This document shows positions 1-6,969 of a DNA stretch of 40,102 bases, one piece after another. The translations under genes and the position numbers were made by a program. The notes under the pieces were generated by a model, which ran no database searches, had not been told where the DNA came from, and worked only from the letters and a program-made list of their open reading frames with translations. How positions within the stretch are numbered: the stretch's first letter is position 1; each line of letters opens with the position of its first letter. The stretch comes from Gammaproteobacteria bacterium (GTDB lineage: Bacteria; Pseudomonadota; Gammaproteobacteria; Thiohalomonadales; Thiohalomonadaceae), in contig JALOAT010000039.1 of NCBI GenBank assembly GCA_023228645.1, positions 1 to 40,102 of the forward strand, read 5' to 3'.

Positions 1-344
1 GACGCAGGGTTTTGCCATCGATAGCGATGAGTCGGCCGCCATTCGTCTCCCGCAAATCCTCCAGCCAGCTCGGGAAGCAGTCATTCAGTGCCTTGGGGCT
101 TAGACTGGAGAGCACGCGGGCGAAGGTGTCATCTACCAGAATGCCGTTCTCCAGCCGGATGAAACACCGCAGCCAGTCGAGACGGTTTTCGGCAAATTCC
201 ACGATATCGGCCCAACCCGCGGCTCCGCTGAGGGTGGCGCAGACCGCCACAAACAGCATTTCCGCCAAATCATGCTTCTTGTTGCGGTCAATACGGGGAT
301 CGGGGGATGACGGACAAGTGTTGCATGAGGTCGTGACTGGGCAT
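1..344 (-). pseudogene. ISAs1-family transposase, N-terminal part, frameshifted and cut by the window edge
   Basis: The minus strand encodes the N-terminal region of an ISAs1-type DDE transposase. From about position 301 down to 1 it reads DPRIDRNKKHDLAEM, then GAAGWADIVEFAENRLDWL, and ends with LIAIDGKTLR, which carries the first catalytic Asp. The likely start is the ATG at 344-342 (MPSHDLMQHLSVIP). That frame stops after 18 codons because a run of C on the minus strand (302-306 on plus) has five bases where four would join VIP to DPRID. The rest of the gene lies outside the window, so I cannot tell whether the whole element is decayed. ISAs1 elements are not known to me to use programmed frameshifting. 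The frameshift is therefore either a real mutation or an assembly error in a homopolymer. The family call is firm. Confidence 0.85.
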
Positions 345-422
345 GGCTGGCCTTCCGTTGAGAAGGTGCCAGGAGATCAGTTTGGCCGCTGCACGTCAAC
401 TGGTTGAAGCGATCTGGCCCTG
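345..422 (-). mobile_element. Candidate terminal end of the ISAs1-like element
   Basis: The 78 bases upstream of the transposase start end in a sequence reading CAGGGCCAGATCGCTTC on the minus strand (outer base at 422). ISAs1-family termini typically begin with CAGGG, so 422 is proposed as the element boundary. The opposite terminus and the target duplication are outside the window, so this rests on the motif alone. Beyond 422 the sequence switches abruptly to the right arm of a CACGGGG repeat. Confidence 0.4.
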
Positions 423-448
423 CCGTGTTCCCCGTGTTTATGCTTCTT
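423..448. repeat. Half of a family A (CACGGGG) inverted-repeat element next to the IS end
   Basis: The sequence CCGTGTTCCCCGTGTTTATG followed by CTTCTT matches the right arm of the family A repeats at 3.2, 4.7 and 5.6 kb, including the outer GCTT end. No partner arm is seen between here and position 1. The IS end abuts it, so the element was probably interrupted by IS insertion, with its other arm outside the window. As in other copies, it lies directly downstream of a minus-strand stop codon (455). Confidence 0.55.
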
Positions 449-454
449 CTTGCA

Positions 455-826
455 TCACGCGTAGTTCTTGCGGTTCTTGTGGCCGCCGGGCATTTTCTTT
501 TGGATGATGACGCCCTTCACGGCGTCCGCCCCGGAGAGTTCCTGGGTGGGATAGGACGGGTTCACGGCGGCGATGTACCACTTGCCATCTGCGATGCGCA
601 GCTGCCGGAAGATGTACTCCTCGTTGTGCCAGGCGATCACGAATGCTCCGTCTTTTGCCATGCCTTCCGGGTCGATGACGATCACGTCGCCTTCCGCAAA
701 CTCCGGCGCCATACTGTCGCCCAGCACCATGAGTGCATACGGCTCCTTCGCCTGGCACGCCTCGGCGGCGAAGTCGCGTTCCGGGTCGTCGGTCTTGACA
801 ATAGGGATGATTTTTTCGGAACTCAT
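455..826 (-). CDS. S24/LexA-like peptidase-fold protein without an HTH domain
   Basis: This 123-aa protein consists almost wholly of the C-terminal fold of LexA/UmuD/phage repressors. The nucleophile motif LGDSMAPEFAEGDVIVIDP is present, with Ser in GDSM. The general-base Lys lies in a VKRLK-like strand in LexA. The matching strand here reads EEYIFRQLR, so Arg appears to replace Lys and autocleavage may be impaired. No DNA-binding N-terminus is present. The start at 826 is chosen over an in-frame upstream start at 871 because GGAGA lies about 6 bases upstream of ATG and the S24 fold begins soon after. It stands alone, divergent from the rhodanese gene and next to an IS end. It may be a stand-alone regulator or remnant of a mobile-element repressor. 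The fold is clear; the function is unknown. Confidence 0.8.
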   Translation of the reverse strand: MSSEKIIPIVKTDDPERDFAAEACQAKEPYALMVLGDSMAPEFAEGDVIVIDPEGMAKDGAFVIAWHNEEYIFRQLRIADGKWYIAAVNPSYPTQELSGADAVKGVIIQKKMPGGHKNRKNYA

Positions 827-873
827 GAAGTTCTCCGTGGCTGTGCCCGCAAACGACGCACGGGCAGACAAAA

Positions 874-902
874 TTTCACGCCGGGCGCATACACGCTAGA
901 AT
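874..902 (+). promoter_or_regulatory. Candidate sigma70 promoter for the rhodanese gene
   Basis: TTTCAC (874-879) and TAGAAT (897-902) are separated by 17 bases and lie about 34 bases upstream of the rhodanese start, in the divergent gap. The -10 is good and the -35 poor, so this is tentative. Confidence 0.35.
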
Positions 903-935
903 CGCGCCACACCTGAATGATTCATAAGGTACACG

Positions 936-1403
936 ATGAAACGCTACACCGATCTGGTCACCGAAGCCCTCACTCGCGTCCGGGAAATCATGCCCTGGGA
1001 CCTCACCGAGAAGCTGGAGCAGAAAACCGATCTCCTGCTCGTTGACGTACGCGAACCGGCGGAGTTCCAGGCCATGCACATCCCCGGTTCCATCAACGTA
1101 CCGCGCGGTATTCTGGAGTCTTCCTGTGACTGGGATTACGACGACACCATCCCCGAACTGGCCGCCGGCCACGCGCGTGAAATCGTCGTCATCTGCCGCT
1201 CGGGCAACCGCTCCGTGCTCGCCGCCGACGTGATGCAGCAGATGGGCTTCAAGGACGTCGTCTCGCTCAAGACCGGCGTACGCGGCTGGAATGAATTCGA
1301 TCAGCCGCTGATCGACGCCGAAGGCAACACCGTGGACGTGGACGCCGCCGACGAAGCCCTCGCCTCCCGCGTCCGCCCGGACCAGCTCCGGCCCACGAGC
1401 TAA
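936..1403 (+). CDS. Rhodanese-like domain protein
   Basis: A 155-aa single-domain rhodanese (sulfurtransferase fold). The core runs from LLLVDVREPAEFQAMHIPGS (about residues 32-51) through VVICRSGNRS to GVRGWNEFDQPL. The Cys of ICRSGNRS is the expected persulfide-carrying catalytic residue and the loop resembles single-domain GlpE/PspE-type enzymes. No signal peptide is visible, so it should be cytoplasmic. The ATG at 936 follows AAGG at a suitable distance. The gene is monocistronic and converges on cysG across a family B inverted repeat. Nearness to siroheme synthase hints at sulfur metabolism, but the substrate cannot be told from sequence. Confidence 0.9.
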   Translation: MKRYTDLVTEALTRVREIMPWDLTEKLEQKTDLLLVDVREPAEFQAMHIPGSINVPRGILESSCDWDYDDTIPELAAGHAREIVVICRSGNRSVLAADVMQQMGFKDVVSLKTGVRGWNEFDQPLIDAEGNTVDVDAADEALASRVRPDQLRPTS

Positions 1404-1418
1404 TCAGGAAAAACATCC

Positions 1419-1532
1419 AACACAGAGACGCAGAGAGCACAGAGGGGTTGAGGTGCGGGTCGGTGGCGCACTATGCCACTTGCCCCGAGTTTTTCCTTCT
1501 CTGTGTTCTCTGCGTCTCCGTGTCTCTGTGTT
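1419..1532. repeat. Family B inverted-repeat element (ACACAGAG arms), copy 1
   Basis: The left arm, 1419-1444, begins AACACAGAGACGCAGAGAGC. The right arm, 1495-1532, is its inverse (TTCTCTGTGTTCTCTGCGTC and onward) with one extra internal ACACGGAG-like unit. The arms flank a core of about 50 bases. The element fills the gap between the convergent rhodanese and cysG genes, where it could form a bidirectional transcript hairpin. The same element with different core sequence recurs at 17.1 kb. Confidence 0.85.
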
Positions 1533-1553
1533 AATCCTTCAATTCTTCGCTGT

Positions 1554-2960
1554 TCAGTGCTCCCCGCGGCGGATCTGCTCTTCGGAGCGAAACCAGTTGA
1601 GCTTTTCGTGCAGTTTCACCACGTGGCCGACCACGATGAGGGTGGGCGGCTGGATCTCGCGGCCGGCGATGTCGTCGTTGATGGTGCCGAGCGTGCCGGT
1701 GAACACGCGCTGGCGTGGCGTGGTGGCCTGCTGGACCAGGGCGACCGGGGTGTCCTGCGGCAGGCCGTGGGCCTGGAGCTGTTCGCAGATGACCGGCAGG
1801 CCCTTGAGGCCCATGTAGAACACCACGGTCTGGTTCGGGGCCGCCAGGCTCTTCCAGTTCAGGTTCATGGTGCCGTCCTTCAGGTGGCCGGTGACGAACA
1901 CCACCGCCTGGGAATGGTCACGATGGGTGAGCGGCATGCCGGCATAGGCGGCGGTGCCGAGGGCCGCCGTGATGCCCGGCACCACCTGGAAGGTGACGCC
2001 GTTGGCCATGAGGGTTTCGATCTCTTCACCGCCGCGACCGAACACGAAGGGGTCGCCGCCCTTCAGACGGCACACGCGCTTGCCCTGCTTGGCGAGATCC
2101 ACCAGCAGTTGGTTGATCTGGTGCTGGGGCACGGCGTGGTTGTCGCGCTCCTTGCCCACGTAGATACGCTCGGCATCGCGGCGGCACAGGTTCAGCACGT
2201 CTTCGGAAACCAGCCGGTCATAGACCACCGCATCGGCCTGCTGCATGAGGCGCAGGGCGCGGAAGGTGAGCAGGTCCGGGTCGCCGGGGCCGCCGCCCAC
2301 CAGGTAGACCTCGCCCTCGTTGCGCTCCTCGCCCTCGGCGATGGCCTTTTGCAGGGCGCGCTCGGCCTCGTCGTCCTTGCCCGAGAACACCAGTTCGGCG
2401 ATGCGGCCCTGGAGGATGCCCTCCCAGAACACGCGCCGGGCGGTGACGTCCTTGAAACGGGCCTTCACCTCATTGCGGTAGCGCTCCACCATGGCGGCCA
2501 GACGGCCGTAGGTGGAGGGAATGGCGGCCTCCAGGCGGGTGCGCAGCAGCCGCGCCAGCACCGGCGAGGCGCCGCCCGTGGAGACGGCGATCTGCACCGG
2601 CGAGCGGTCGATGATGGACGGCATCACGAAACTGCACAGCTCCGGGTTGTCCACCACGTTCACCGGGATGCCGTTCTTCCTGCAGAGTTGGGAAACCTCG
2701 CGGTTCACGTCCTGGTCATCCGTGGCGGCCACCACGAGCATGCGGCCGTCAAGGTCGGACGGGGTGAAATGACCGCGGCGCCAGTTGATGCGGTGTTCTT
2801 CCGCCTCGCTCAGCAGGTTCTGACACAGTTCGGGGGCCACCACGCCGACCTTGGCGCCGGCCTCCTGCAACAGCGCTGTCTTGCGCGCCGCCACCTCACC
2901 GCCACCGACCACCAGCACCGGCTGGCCGCGCACGTTCATGAAAACGGGTAGAAAATCCAT
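1554..2960 (-). CDS. cysG: Siroheme synthase (trifunctional CysG)
   Basis: This 468-aa protein has the full CysG layout. The N-terminal Rossmann part (VLVVGGGEVAARKT, residues about 15-28, and VVDNPELCSFVMPSI) is the precorrin-2 dehydrogenase/ferrochelatase. The C-terminal part from about residue 215 (VYLVGGGPGDPDLLTFRAL, RLKGGDPFVFGRGGEE, VVPGITAALGTAAYAGMPLT) is the SAM-dependent uroporphyrinogen-III methyltransferase. Together they convert uroporphyrinogen III to siroheme for sulfite/nitrite reductases. Length matches the family (about 457-480). The Asp of VVDNPELC, used for dehydrogenation and chelation in characterised CysG, is present. It is transcribed alone from the gap downstream of serS. 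Confidence 0.97.
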   Translation of the reverse strand: MDFLPVFMNVRGQPVLVVGGGEVAARKTALLQEAGAKVGVVAPELCQNLLSEAEEHRINWRRGHFTPSDLDGRMLVVAATDDQDVNREVSQLCRKNGIPVNVVDNPELCSFVMPSIIDRSPVQIAVSTGGASPVLARLLRTRLEAAIPSTYGRLAAMVERYRNEVKARFKDVTARRVFWEGILQGRIAELVFSGKDDEAERALQKAIAEGEERNEGEVYLVGGGPGDPDLLTFRALRLMQQADAVVYDRLVSEDVLNLCRRDAERIYVGKERDNHAVPQHQINQLLVDLAKQGKRVCRLKGGDPFVFGRGGEEIETLMANGVTFQVVPGITAALGTAAYAGMPLTHRDHSQAVVFVTGHLKDGTMNLNWKSLAAPNQTVVFYMGLKGLPVICEQLQAHGLPQDTPVALVQQATTPRQRVFTGTLGTINDDIAGREIQPPTLIVVGHVVKLHEKLNWFRSEEQIRRGEH

Positions 2961-2999
2961 GGGAAATCTCAGGGCCTGAAAGCCGACATTGCCCGGAAG

Positions 3000-3040
3000 T
3001 GTATCCCCCGGAAGGTTGTTTCGTTATATCTCATTAGGAA
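3000..3040 (-). promoter_or_regulatory. Candidate activator-dependent promoter region of cysG
   Basis: The AT-rich stretch upstream of cysG reads, on the minus strand, ATTCCTAATGAGATATAACG. It contains a TATAAC -10-like hexamer but no recognisable -35. A missing -35 would fit activation by a CysB-type regulator, but no experimentally defined site is matched here. Confidence 0.25.
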
Positions 3041-3060
3041 TGCTTAATATTCGGTAAGGG

Positions 3061-3223
3061 AAAAAGCATTAACCACGGGGGACACGGGGAACACGGGGCA
3101 AGAACACCTACGTGTAAAGAAAACACCGGCAGGAGCCTGTCCCTTGGTCACATTTCACCGTTGTAGCCAGCCCTTCTTGCCCCGTGTCCCCCAGTGTCCC
3201 CCCGTGTCCCCGTGTTTTCTCTT
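3061..3223. repeat. Family A inverted-repeat element (CACGGGG arms), copy at 3.1 kb
   Basis: The left arm (3061-3104) is AAAAAGCATTAACCACGGGG followed by GACACGGGGAACACGGGG and CAAGAA. The right arm (3174-3223) is the inverse with an extra CACTGGGG-type unit. The inner ends, ACACGGGGCAAGAA and TTCTTGCCCCGTGT, are perfect complements. The core is about 70 bases and has no REP-like unit. The right arm stops 9 bases from the serS stop codon. Confidence 0.85.
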
Positions 3224-3232
3224 GATATCGCC

Positions 3233-4510
3233 TCAGCGTGACAGGACCGCCACCCCGCCCATGTAGGGCTGCAAGGCCTCCGGGATGCGGAGGCTGCCGT
3301 CGGTCTGCTGGTAGTTTTCCATCACCGCCACCAGGGCGCGGCCCACGGCCAGGCCGGAGCCGTTGAGGGTGTGCAGCAGTTCGGGCTTGCCGGTCTCGGG
3401 GTTGCGCCAGCGGGCCTGCATGCGGCGGGCCTGGAAGTCCACGAAGTTGGAGCAGGAGGAGATCTCCCGGTACTTGCCCTGCCCCGGCAGCCAGACCTCC
3501 AGGTCGTAGGTCTTGGCGGAGGAAAAGCCCATGTCGCCCGCGCACAGGGCCATCACGCGGTACGGCAGACCGAGCTTTTGCAGGATCTTCTCCGCATGGC
3601 CGGTCAGGTCCTCCAGGGCCTGCCAGGAATCTTCCGGCCGCACCATCTGCACCAACTCCACCTTCTCGAACTGGTGCTGGCGGATCATGCCGCGGGTGTC
3701 CTTGCCGTAGGCGCCGGCCTCGCTGCGGAAGCAGGGGGTGTGGGCCACGTATTTCACCGGCATCTTCACCGCCTCGATGATCTCGTCGCGGGCGATGTTG
3801 GTGACCGGCACCTCGGCGGTGGGGATCAAGTAGTAGTTCTGCTCGCCGCGCAGGGCGAACAGGTCCTGTTCGAACTTGGGCAGCTGGCCGGTACCGCGCA
3901 GGCTGTCGGCATTCACCAGGTAAGGCACGTAGGTCTCGGTGTAGCCGTGCTCGCCGGTGTGGGTGTCCAGCATGAACTGGATGAGCGCGCGGTGCAGGCG
4001 CGCCAGGGGGCCCTGCATGAAGGAAAAGCGCGCGCCGGTGATCTTGGCGGCGGTGTCGAAGTCGAGCATGCCCAGGCCGTTGCCCAGGTCCACGTGGTCC
4101 TTCGGCTCGAAATCGAACGTGGGGGGCGTGCCCCAGCGGCGCACCTCCACGTTGTCATTCTCGTCCTTGCCCTCGGGCACCGACTCGTGGGGGATGTTGG
4201 GCACGCCCAGGGCGATGGCATTCAGTTCCTCCTGGATGGCTGCCAGTCGCGTCTCAGCCTCCTTGAGCTTGTCGCCCAGTCCGGCGACGGCCGCCATCAA
4301 AGGCGCCGCATCCTCGCCCTTGGCCTTGGCCTGGCCGATGGCCTTGGACTTGGCGTTGCGCTCCGCCTGCAACTCCTGGGTACGCGTCTGCAACTCCTTG
4401 CGCTCCGCCTCCAGGCGGGCGATGGCAGCGGTGTCGAGCATGAAGCCCCGCCGCGCCAGCTTGGCGGCAGTGGCCTCGAGATCACTACGAAACAGACGCG
4501 GGTCGAGCAT
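3233..4510 (-). CDS. serS: Seryl-tRNA synthetase
   Basis: A 425-aa class II aminoacyl-tRNA synthetase that charges tRNA-Ser (and tRNA-Sec where present). The start MLDPRLFRSDLEATAAKLARR is characteristic. Residues about 28-105 form the two-helix coiled-coil arm that contacts tRNA (KELQTRTQELQAERNAKSKA). Motif 2 is seen in CFRSEAGAYGKDTRGMIRQH and motif 3 in NGSGLAVGRALVAVMENYQ. Length fits the family. In E. coli serS follows rarA (lolA-rarA-serS). Here crcB, DUF190 and two repeat elements intervene. Confidence 0.98.
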   Translation of the reverse strand: MLDPRLFRSDLEATAAKLARRGFMLDTAAIARLEAERKELQTRTQELQAERNAKSKAIGQAKAKGEDAAPLMAAVAGLGDKLKEAETRLAAIQEELNAIALGVPNIPHESVPEGKDENDNVEVRRWGTPPTFDFEPKDHVDLGNGLGMLDFDTAAKITGARFSFMQGPLARLHRALIQFMLDTHTGEHGYTETYVPYLVNADSLRGTGQLPKFEQDLFALRGEQNYYLIPTAEVPVTNIARDEIIEAVKMPVKYVAHTPCFRSEAGAYGKDTRGMIRQHQFEKVELVQMVRPEDSWQALEDLTGHAEKILQKLGLPYRVMALCAGDMGFSSAKTYDLEVWLPGQGKYREISSCSNFVDFQARRMQARWRNPETGKPELLHTLNGSGLAVGRALVAVMENYQQTDGSLRIPEALQPYMGGVAVLSR

Positions 4511-4540
4511 GGTTCAGCCTTTCAAAATCCGGTCGAAGAA

Positions 4541-4728
4541 AAAAGCATTAACCACGGGGGACACGGGGAACACGGGGACGAAAAAATCGTGATGCCATGG
4601 CCAGAAGGACCTGTAGGCGCTCGGGCCGCGATCACCTTGGCCAAACGGCGTGTCGCGGCCAGAAGGCCGCTCCCACAAAAGAATTGGATTTCCCCGTGTT
4701 CCCCGTGTCCCCCGTGGTTAAAGCTTTT
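4541..4728. repeat. Family A inverted-repeat element, copy at 4.6 kb, with a REP-like core
   Basis: Two 38-base arms, 4541-4578 and 4691-4728, are inverse copies with 37 of 38 positions matching; CAT versus CTT is the one difference. Each arm runs AAAAGC[AT]TTAACC followed by ACGGGGGACACGGGGAACAC and GGGGA. The 112-base core contains a REP-like unit (4657-4677, ending GCCGCTCCCACA) in opposite orientation to the one inside the 5.5-kb copy. The element fills the gap between serS and the DUF190 gene. Confidence 0.9.
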
Positions 4729-4740
4729 GCCTTTTGCCTT

Positions 4741-5046
4741 TCAAACATTCACCTGCGCCGGCCAGGTGAGCAGGTGGCCGGGCTTGATGAGGGGTTGCAG
4801 GTGGTCGATGGCGGCGGCGATTTTATCGGGTGTGTCGAAAAACTCCACCACGATGGGCAGTTCCAGGGACAGGTCCACCAGTTTGGCGGTGTGCAGTTCG
4901 CCCGAGGGGCCGATGCCGGCGATGCCGCGGTAGACCGTCACGCCGCGCAGTTTCTCCAGCTGGTGCAGGCGCTTGAGCAGGGCCTCCAGTTGGGCATGGC
5001 CCTCGGTAAGGTAAAGGCGCGCCACGGTCACGTCGGTCACGTTCAT
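4741..5046 (-). CDS. DUF190 family protein, coupled to crcB
   Basis: A 101-aa protein starting MNVTDVTVARLYLTEGHAQL. It has the DUF190 core GVTVYRGIAGIGPSGELHTA and VVEFFDTPDKIAAAIDHLQP, a small PII-like ferredoxin fold. The family has no established biochemical role that I know of, but it often lies beside crcB. Here its ATG overlaps the crcB TGA by four bases (ATGA), so translation should be coupled. I infer a regulatory or accessory role for the fluoride channel. The coupled ATG is chosen because longer in-frame extensions run through crcB and lack family similarity. Confidence 0.85.
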   Translation of the reverse strand: MNVTDVTVARLYLTEGHAQLEALLKRLHQLEKLRGVTVYRGIAGIGPSGELHTAKLVDLSLELPIVVEFFDTPDKIAAAIDHLQPLIKPGHLLTWPAQVNV

Positions 5047-5417
5047 ACCTGCCTCGCCACACTCACCCCCACCCATACCGCGGCCAGGCACAGCACCACG
5101 CTGGCCAGCACGTTCACGGCGGCGCGCAGCAGATCGCCGCTCTCGATGAGGTTCAGGGTCTCGATGGAAAAACTGGAAAATGTAGTGTAGCCGCCGAGCA
5201 GCCCCACCATCAGCAGGGCGCGCCACTCCGGCCCCAGCGCCACACGCTCGATGAGCAGCACGTACACCAGCCCCATCACGAAGGACCCGGTCACGTTCAC
5301 AAACAGCGTGCCCCACGGAAAGGTGCGGCCCACCAGGGCATGCAACCCCGTGGACATCCCGAACCGCAACATCGACCCGAGCGCCCCGCCGAATCCCACC
5401 AGCAGCAGTTGCTTCAT
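5043..5417 (-). CDS. crcB: CrcB/Fluc fluoride ion channel
   Basis: A 124-aa, four-helix inner-membrane protein of the Fluc family, which exports fluoride as a dual-topology dimer. Hallmarks are GGALGSMLRFGMS near the N-terminus, the NVTGSFVMG helix and the signature GGYTTFSSFSIET containing the pore phenylalanines. ATG at 5417 follows AAGG. No fluoride riboswitch was recognised upstream; that gap is occupied by a family A repeat. It forms an operon with the overlapping DUF190 gene. Confidence 0.95.
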   Translation of the reverse strand: MKQLLLVGFGGALGSMLRFGMSTGLHALVGRTFPWGTLFVNVTGSFVMGLVYVLLIERVALGPEWRALLMVGLLGGYTTFSSFSIETLNLIESGDLLRAAVNVLASVVLCLAAVWVGVSVARQV

Positions 5418-5434
5418 TGTCCGGCCTTGATGGG

Positions 5435-5626
5435 AAAAGCATTAACCACGGGGGACACGGGGAACACGGGGAAATCCACTTCTCTTGTGGGAGCGGCCTT
5501 CTGGCCACGATACGCGGTTTGGCCAGGGGATCGCGGCTTGAGGCCGCTCCCACAGGTCATTCTGGCCGCGGACATAACGATTTTCCCGTCCCCGTGTTCC
5601 TCGTGTTCCCCGTGTTTCACGCTTTT
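5435..5626. repeat. Family A inverted-repeat element, copy at 5.5 kb, right arm running into rarA
   Basis: The left arm (5435-5472) is identical to the left arm of the 4.6-kb copy over 38 bases. The right arm (5589-5626) is an imperfect inverse with a CCTCGTG unit. Its outer end overlaps the rarA stop codon (5617-5619) and the codons for the terminal Lys-Lys-Ala, so the repeat supplies the end of the protein. The core contains a paired REP-like unit. Confidence 0.88.
5486..5554. repeat. REP-like hairpin inside the family A element
   Basis: TGTGGGAGCGGCCTTCTGGC (from 5486) and, in inverse orientation, GAGGCCGCTCCCACA (5540-5554) enclose CACGATACGCGGTTTGGCC and a further GC-rich stretch. The first unit is repeated exactly, inverted, at 4657-4677. 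The GTGGGAGCGGCC signature is typical of REP elements in many gammaproteobacteria. It may act as an attenuator or transcript-stabilising hairpin. Confidence 0.75.
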
Positions 5627-6969
5627 TTCCCCCGCGCTTTCCGATCCAGCTCCCGCAGATGGGCCAGCTTTTCGGCGATCTTCTGTTCCAGGCCGCGCGG
5701 GACGGGTTTGTAGTAGTCGCGCTCGGGCATTTCCTCGGGGAAATAGCGCTCCCCCGCCGCATAGGCGTCCGGCTCGTCGTGGGCGTAGCGGTAGGCGTGG
5801 CCGTAGCCCAGTTCCTTCATCAGCCTGGTGGGCGCGTTGCGCAGGTGAATGGGCACCTCGTAGCTGCCGTGTTGTTTCACGTCCGCCAGGGCCGCGTTGT
5901 ACGCCGTGTAGACGGCATTGCTCTTGGGCGCGCAGGCCATGTACACCACGGCCTGGGCGATGGCCAGCTCCCCTTCCGGCGAGCCCAGGCGCTCCTGCAC
6001 GTCCCAGGCGTTGAGGGCCAGTTGCAGGGCGCGCGGGTCGGCATTGCCGATGTCCTCGCTGGCCATGCGCACCACGCGGCGCGCCACGTACAGCGGGTCG
6101 ACGCCGCCGTCGATCATGCGCGCGAACCAGTACAGGGCCGCGTTAGGCGCGGAGCCGCGCACGGATTTGTGCAGGGCGGAGATCTGGTCGTAGAAGGCCT
6201 CGCCGCCCTTGTCGAAGCGGCGCACGCCGCCTGCCAGCACCTCGCCCAGCACCTGCCCATCCACCACTTCGCGGCCGTCCACCGGCTCGGCCAGATCGGC
6301 GGCGATCTCCAGCAGGTTGAGGGCGCGGCGCGCGTCGCCGTCGGCGGCCTCGGCGATGCGGCGCAACAGTTCGTCGGAGATGTCCAGCGGGCGTTTGCCC
6401 AGGCCGCGGACCTCGTCGTGCAGGGCGCGCTGCAGGATGCCGACCAGGTCGTCCGGGGTGAGGCTCTTGAGCACGTACACACGCGCCCGGGACAGCAGGG
6501 CGTTGTTCAGCTCGAAGGACGGGTTCTCCGTGGTGGCGCCGATGAAGGTGACGGTGCCGTCCTCCACGTGGGGCAAAAAGGCGTCCTGCTGGGACTTGTT
6601 GAAGCGGTGCACCTCGTCCACGAACAGCACCGCGCCCTTGTGCTCGCGGGCGCGCACCGCCTTGGCCTCGTCGATGGCGGCGCGGATCTCCTTCACGCCC
6701 GACAGCACGGCCGAAAGCGTGAGGAAATGGGCGTTGGCGTTCTTGGCGATCATGCGCGCCAGGGTGGTCTTGCCGGTGCCCGGCGGGCCCCAGAAGATCA
6801 TGGAGTGCAGGTGGCCGGACTCCAGCGCGATGCGCAGGGGTTTGCCCGAGCCGAGCAGGTGCGATTGGCCGAAGAAGTCGTCGATGCCGCGTGGGCGCAT
6901 GCGATCGGCGAGCGGTCGCAGGGTGCCTTCGTCCCCGGCCGCGGGCGGGGTGAACAGGTCGTCGCTCAC
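5617..6969 (-). CDS. rarA: Replication-associated recombination protein RarA (MgsA), AAA+ ATPase
   Basis: A 450-aa AAA+ ATPase of the RarA/MgsA/Mgs1/WRNIP1 family, which acts at stalled replication forks. Walker A is FWGPPGTGKTTLARMIA (about residues 59-75), Walker B is AVLFVDEVHRFNKSQQDAF, and sensor 1 is GATTENPSFELN. The C-terminal part (RGSAPNAALYWFARMIDGG, YVARRVVRMASEDIGNADP) is the family tetramerisation region. Length matches E. coli (447). It overlaps lolA by four bases. The last residues (GKKA) are encoded within the end of a repeat element. Confidence 0.97.
   Translation of the reverse strand: MSDDLFTPPAAGDEGTLRPLADRMRPRGIDDFFGQSHLLGSGKPLRIALESGHLHSMIFWGPPGTGKTTLARMIAKNANAHFLTLSAVLSGVKEIRAAIDEAKAVRAREHKGAVLFVDEVHRFNKSQQDAFLPHVEDGTVTFIGATTENPSFELNNALLSRARVYVLKSLTPDDLVGILQRALHDEVRGLGKRPLDISDELLRRIAEAADGDARRALNLLEIAADLAEPVDGREVVDGQVLGEVLAGGVRRFDKGGEAFYDQISALHKSVRGSAPNAALYWFARMIDGGVDPLYVARRVVRMASEDIGNADPRALQLALNAWDVQERLGSPEGELAIAQAVVYMACAPKSNAVYTAYNAALADVKQHGSYEVPIHLRNAPTRLMKELGYGHAYRYAHDEPDAYAAGERYFPEEMPERDYYKPVPRGLEQKIAEKLAHLRELDRKARGKKA

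Noticed and set aside
1..344. Programmed frameshift in the transposase
   Set aside because: ISAs1 elements are, to my knowledge, single-frame. The break is one extra C within the N-terminal tenth, more like error or decay.
1473..2951. Long plus-strand open frame opposite cysG
   Set aside because: Antisense shadow typical of GC-rich DNA; the His/Val/Ala-rich translation has no family similarity. The same applies to long frames opposite serS, rarA, clpA, icd and the GGDEF-EAL gene.
5418..5470. Fluoride riboswitch upstream of crcB
   Set aside because: No GGCGAUGG-type aptamer start or pseudoknot pattern was found; the gap is repeat sequence plus a Shine-Dalgarno.
3061..5626. CRISPR-like array from repeated CACGGGG units
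   Set aside because: Units are inverted pairs in separate gene gaps, with no regularly spaced direct repeats, spacers or cas genes.
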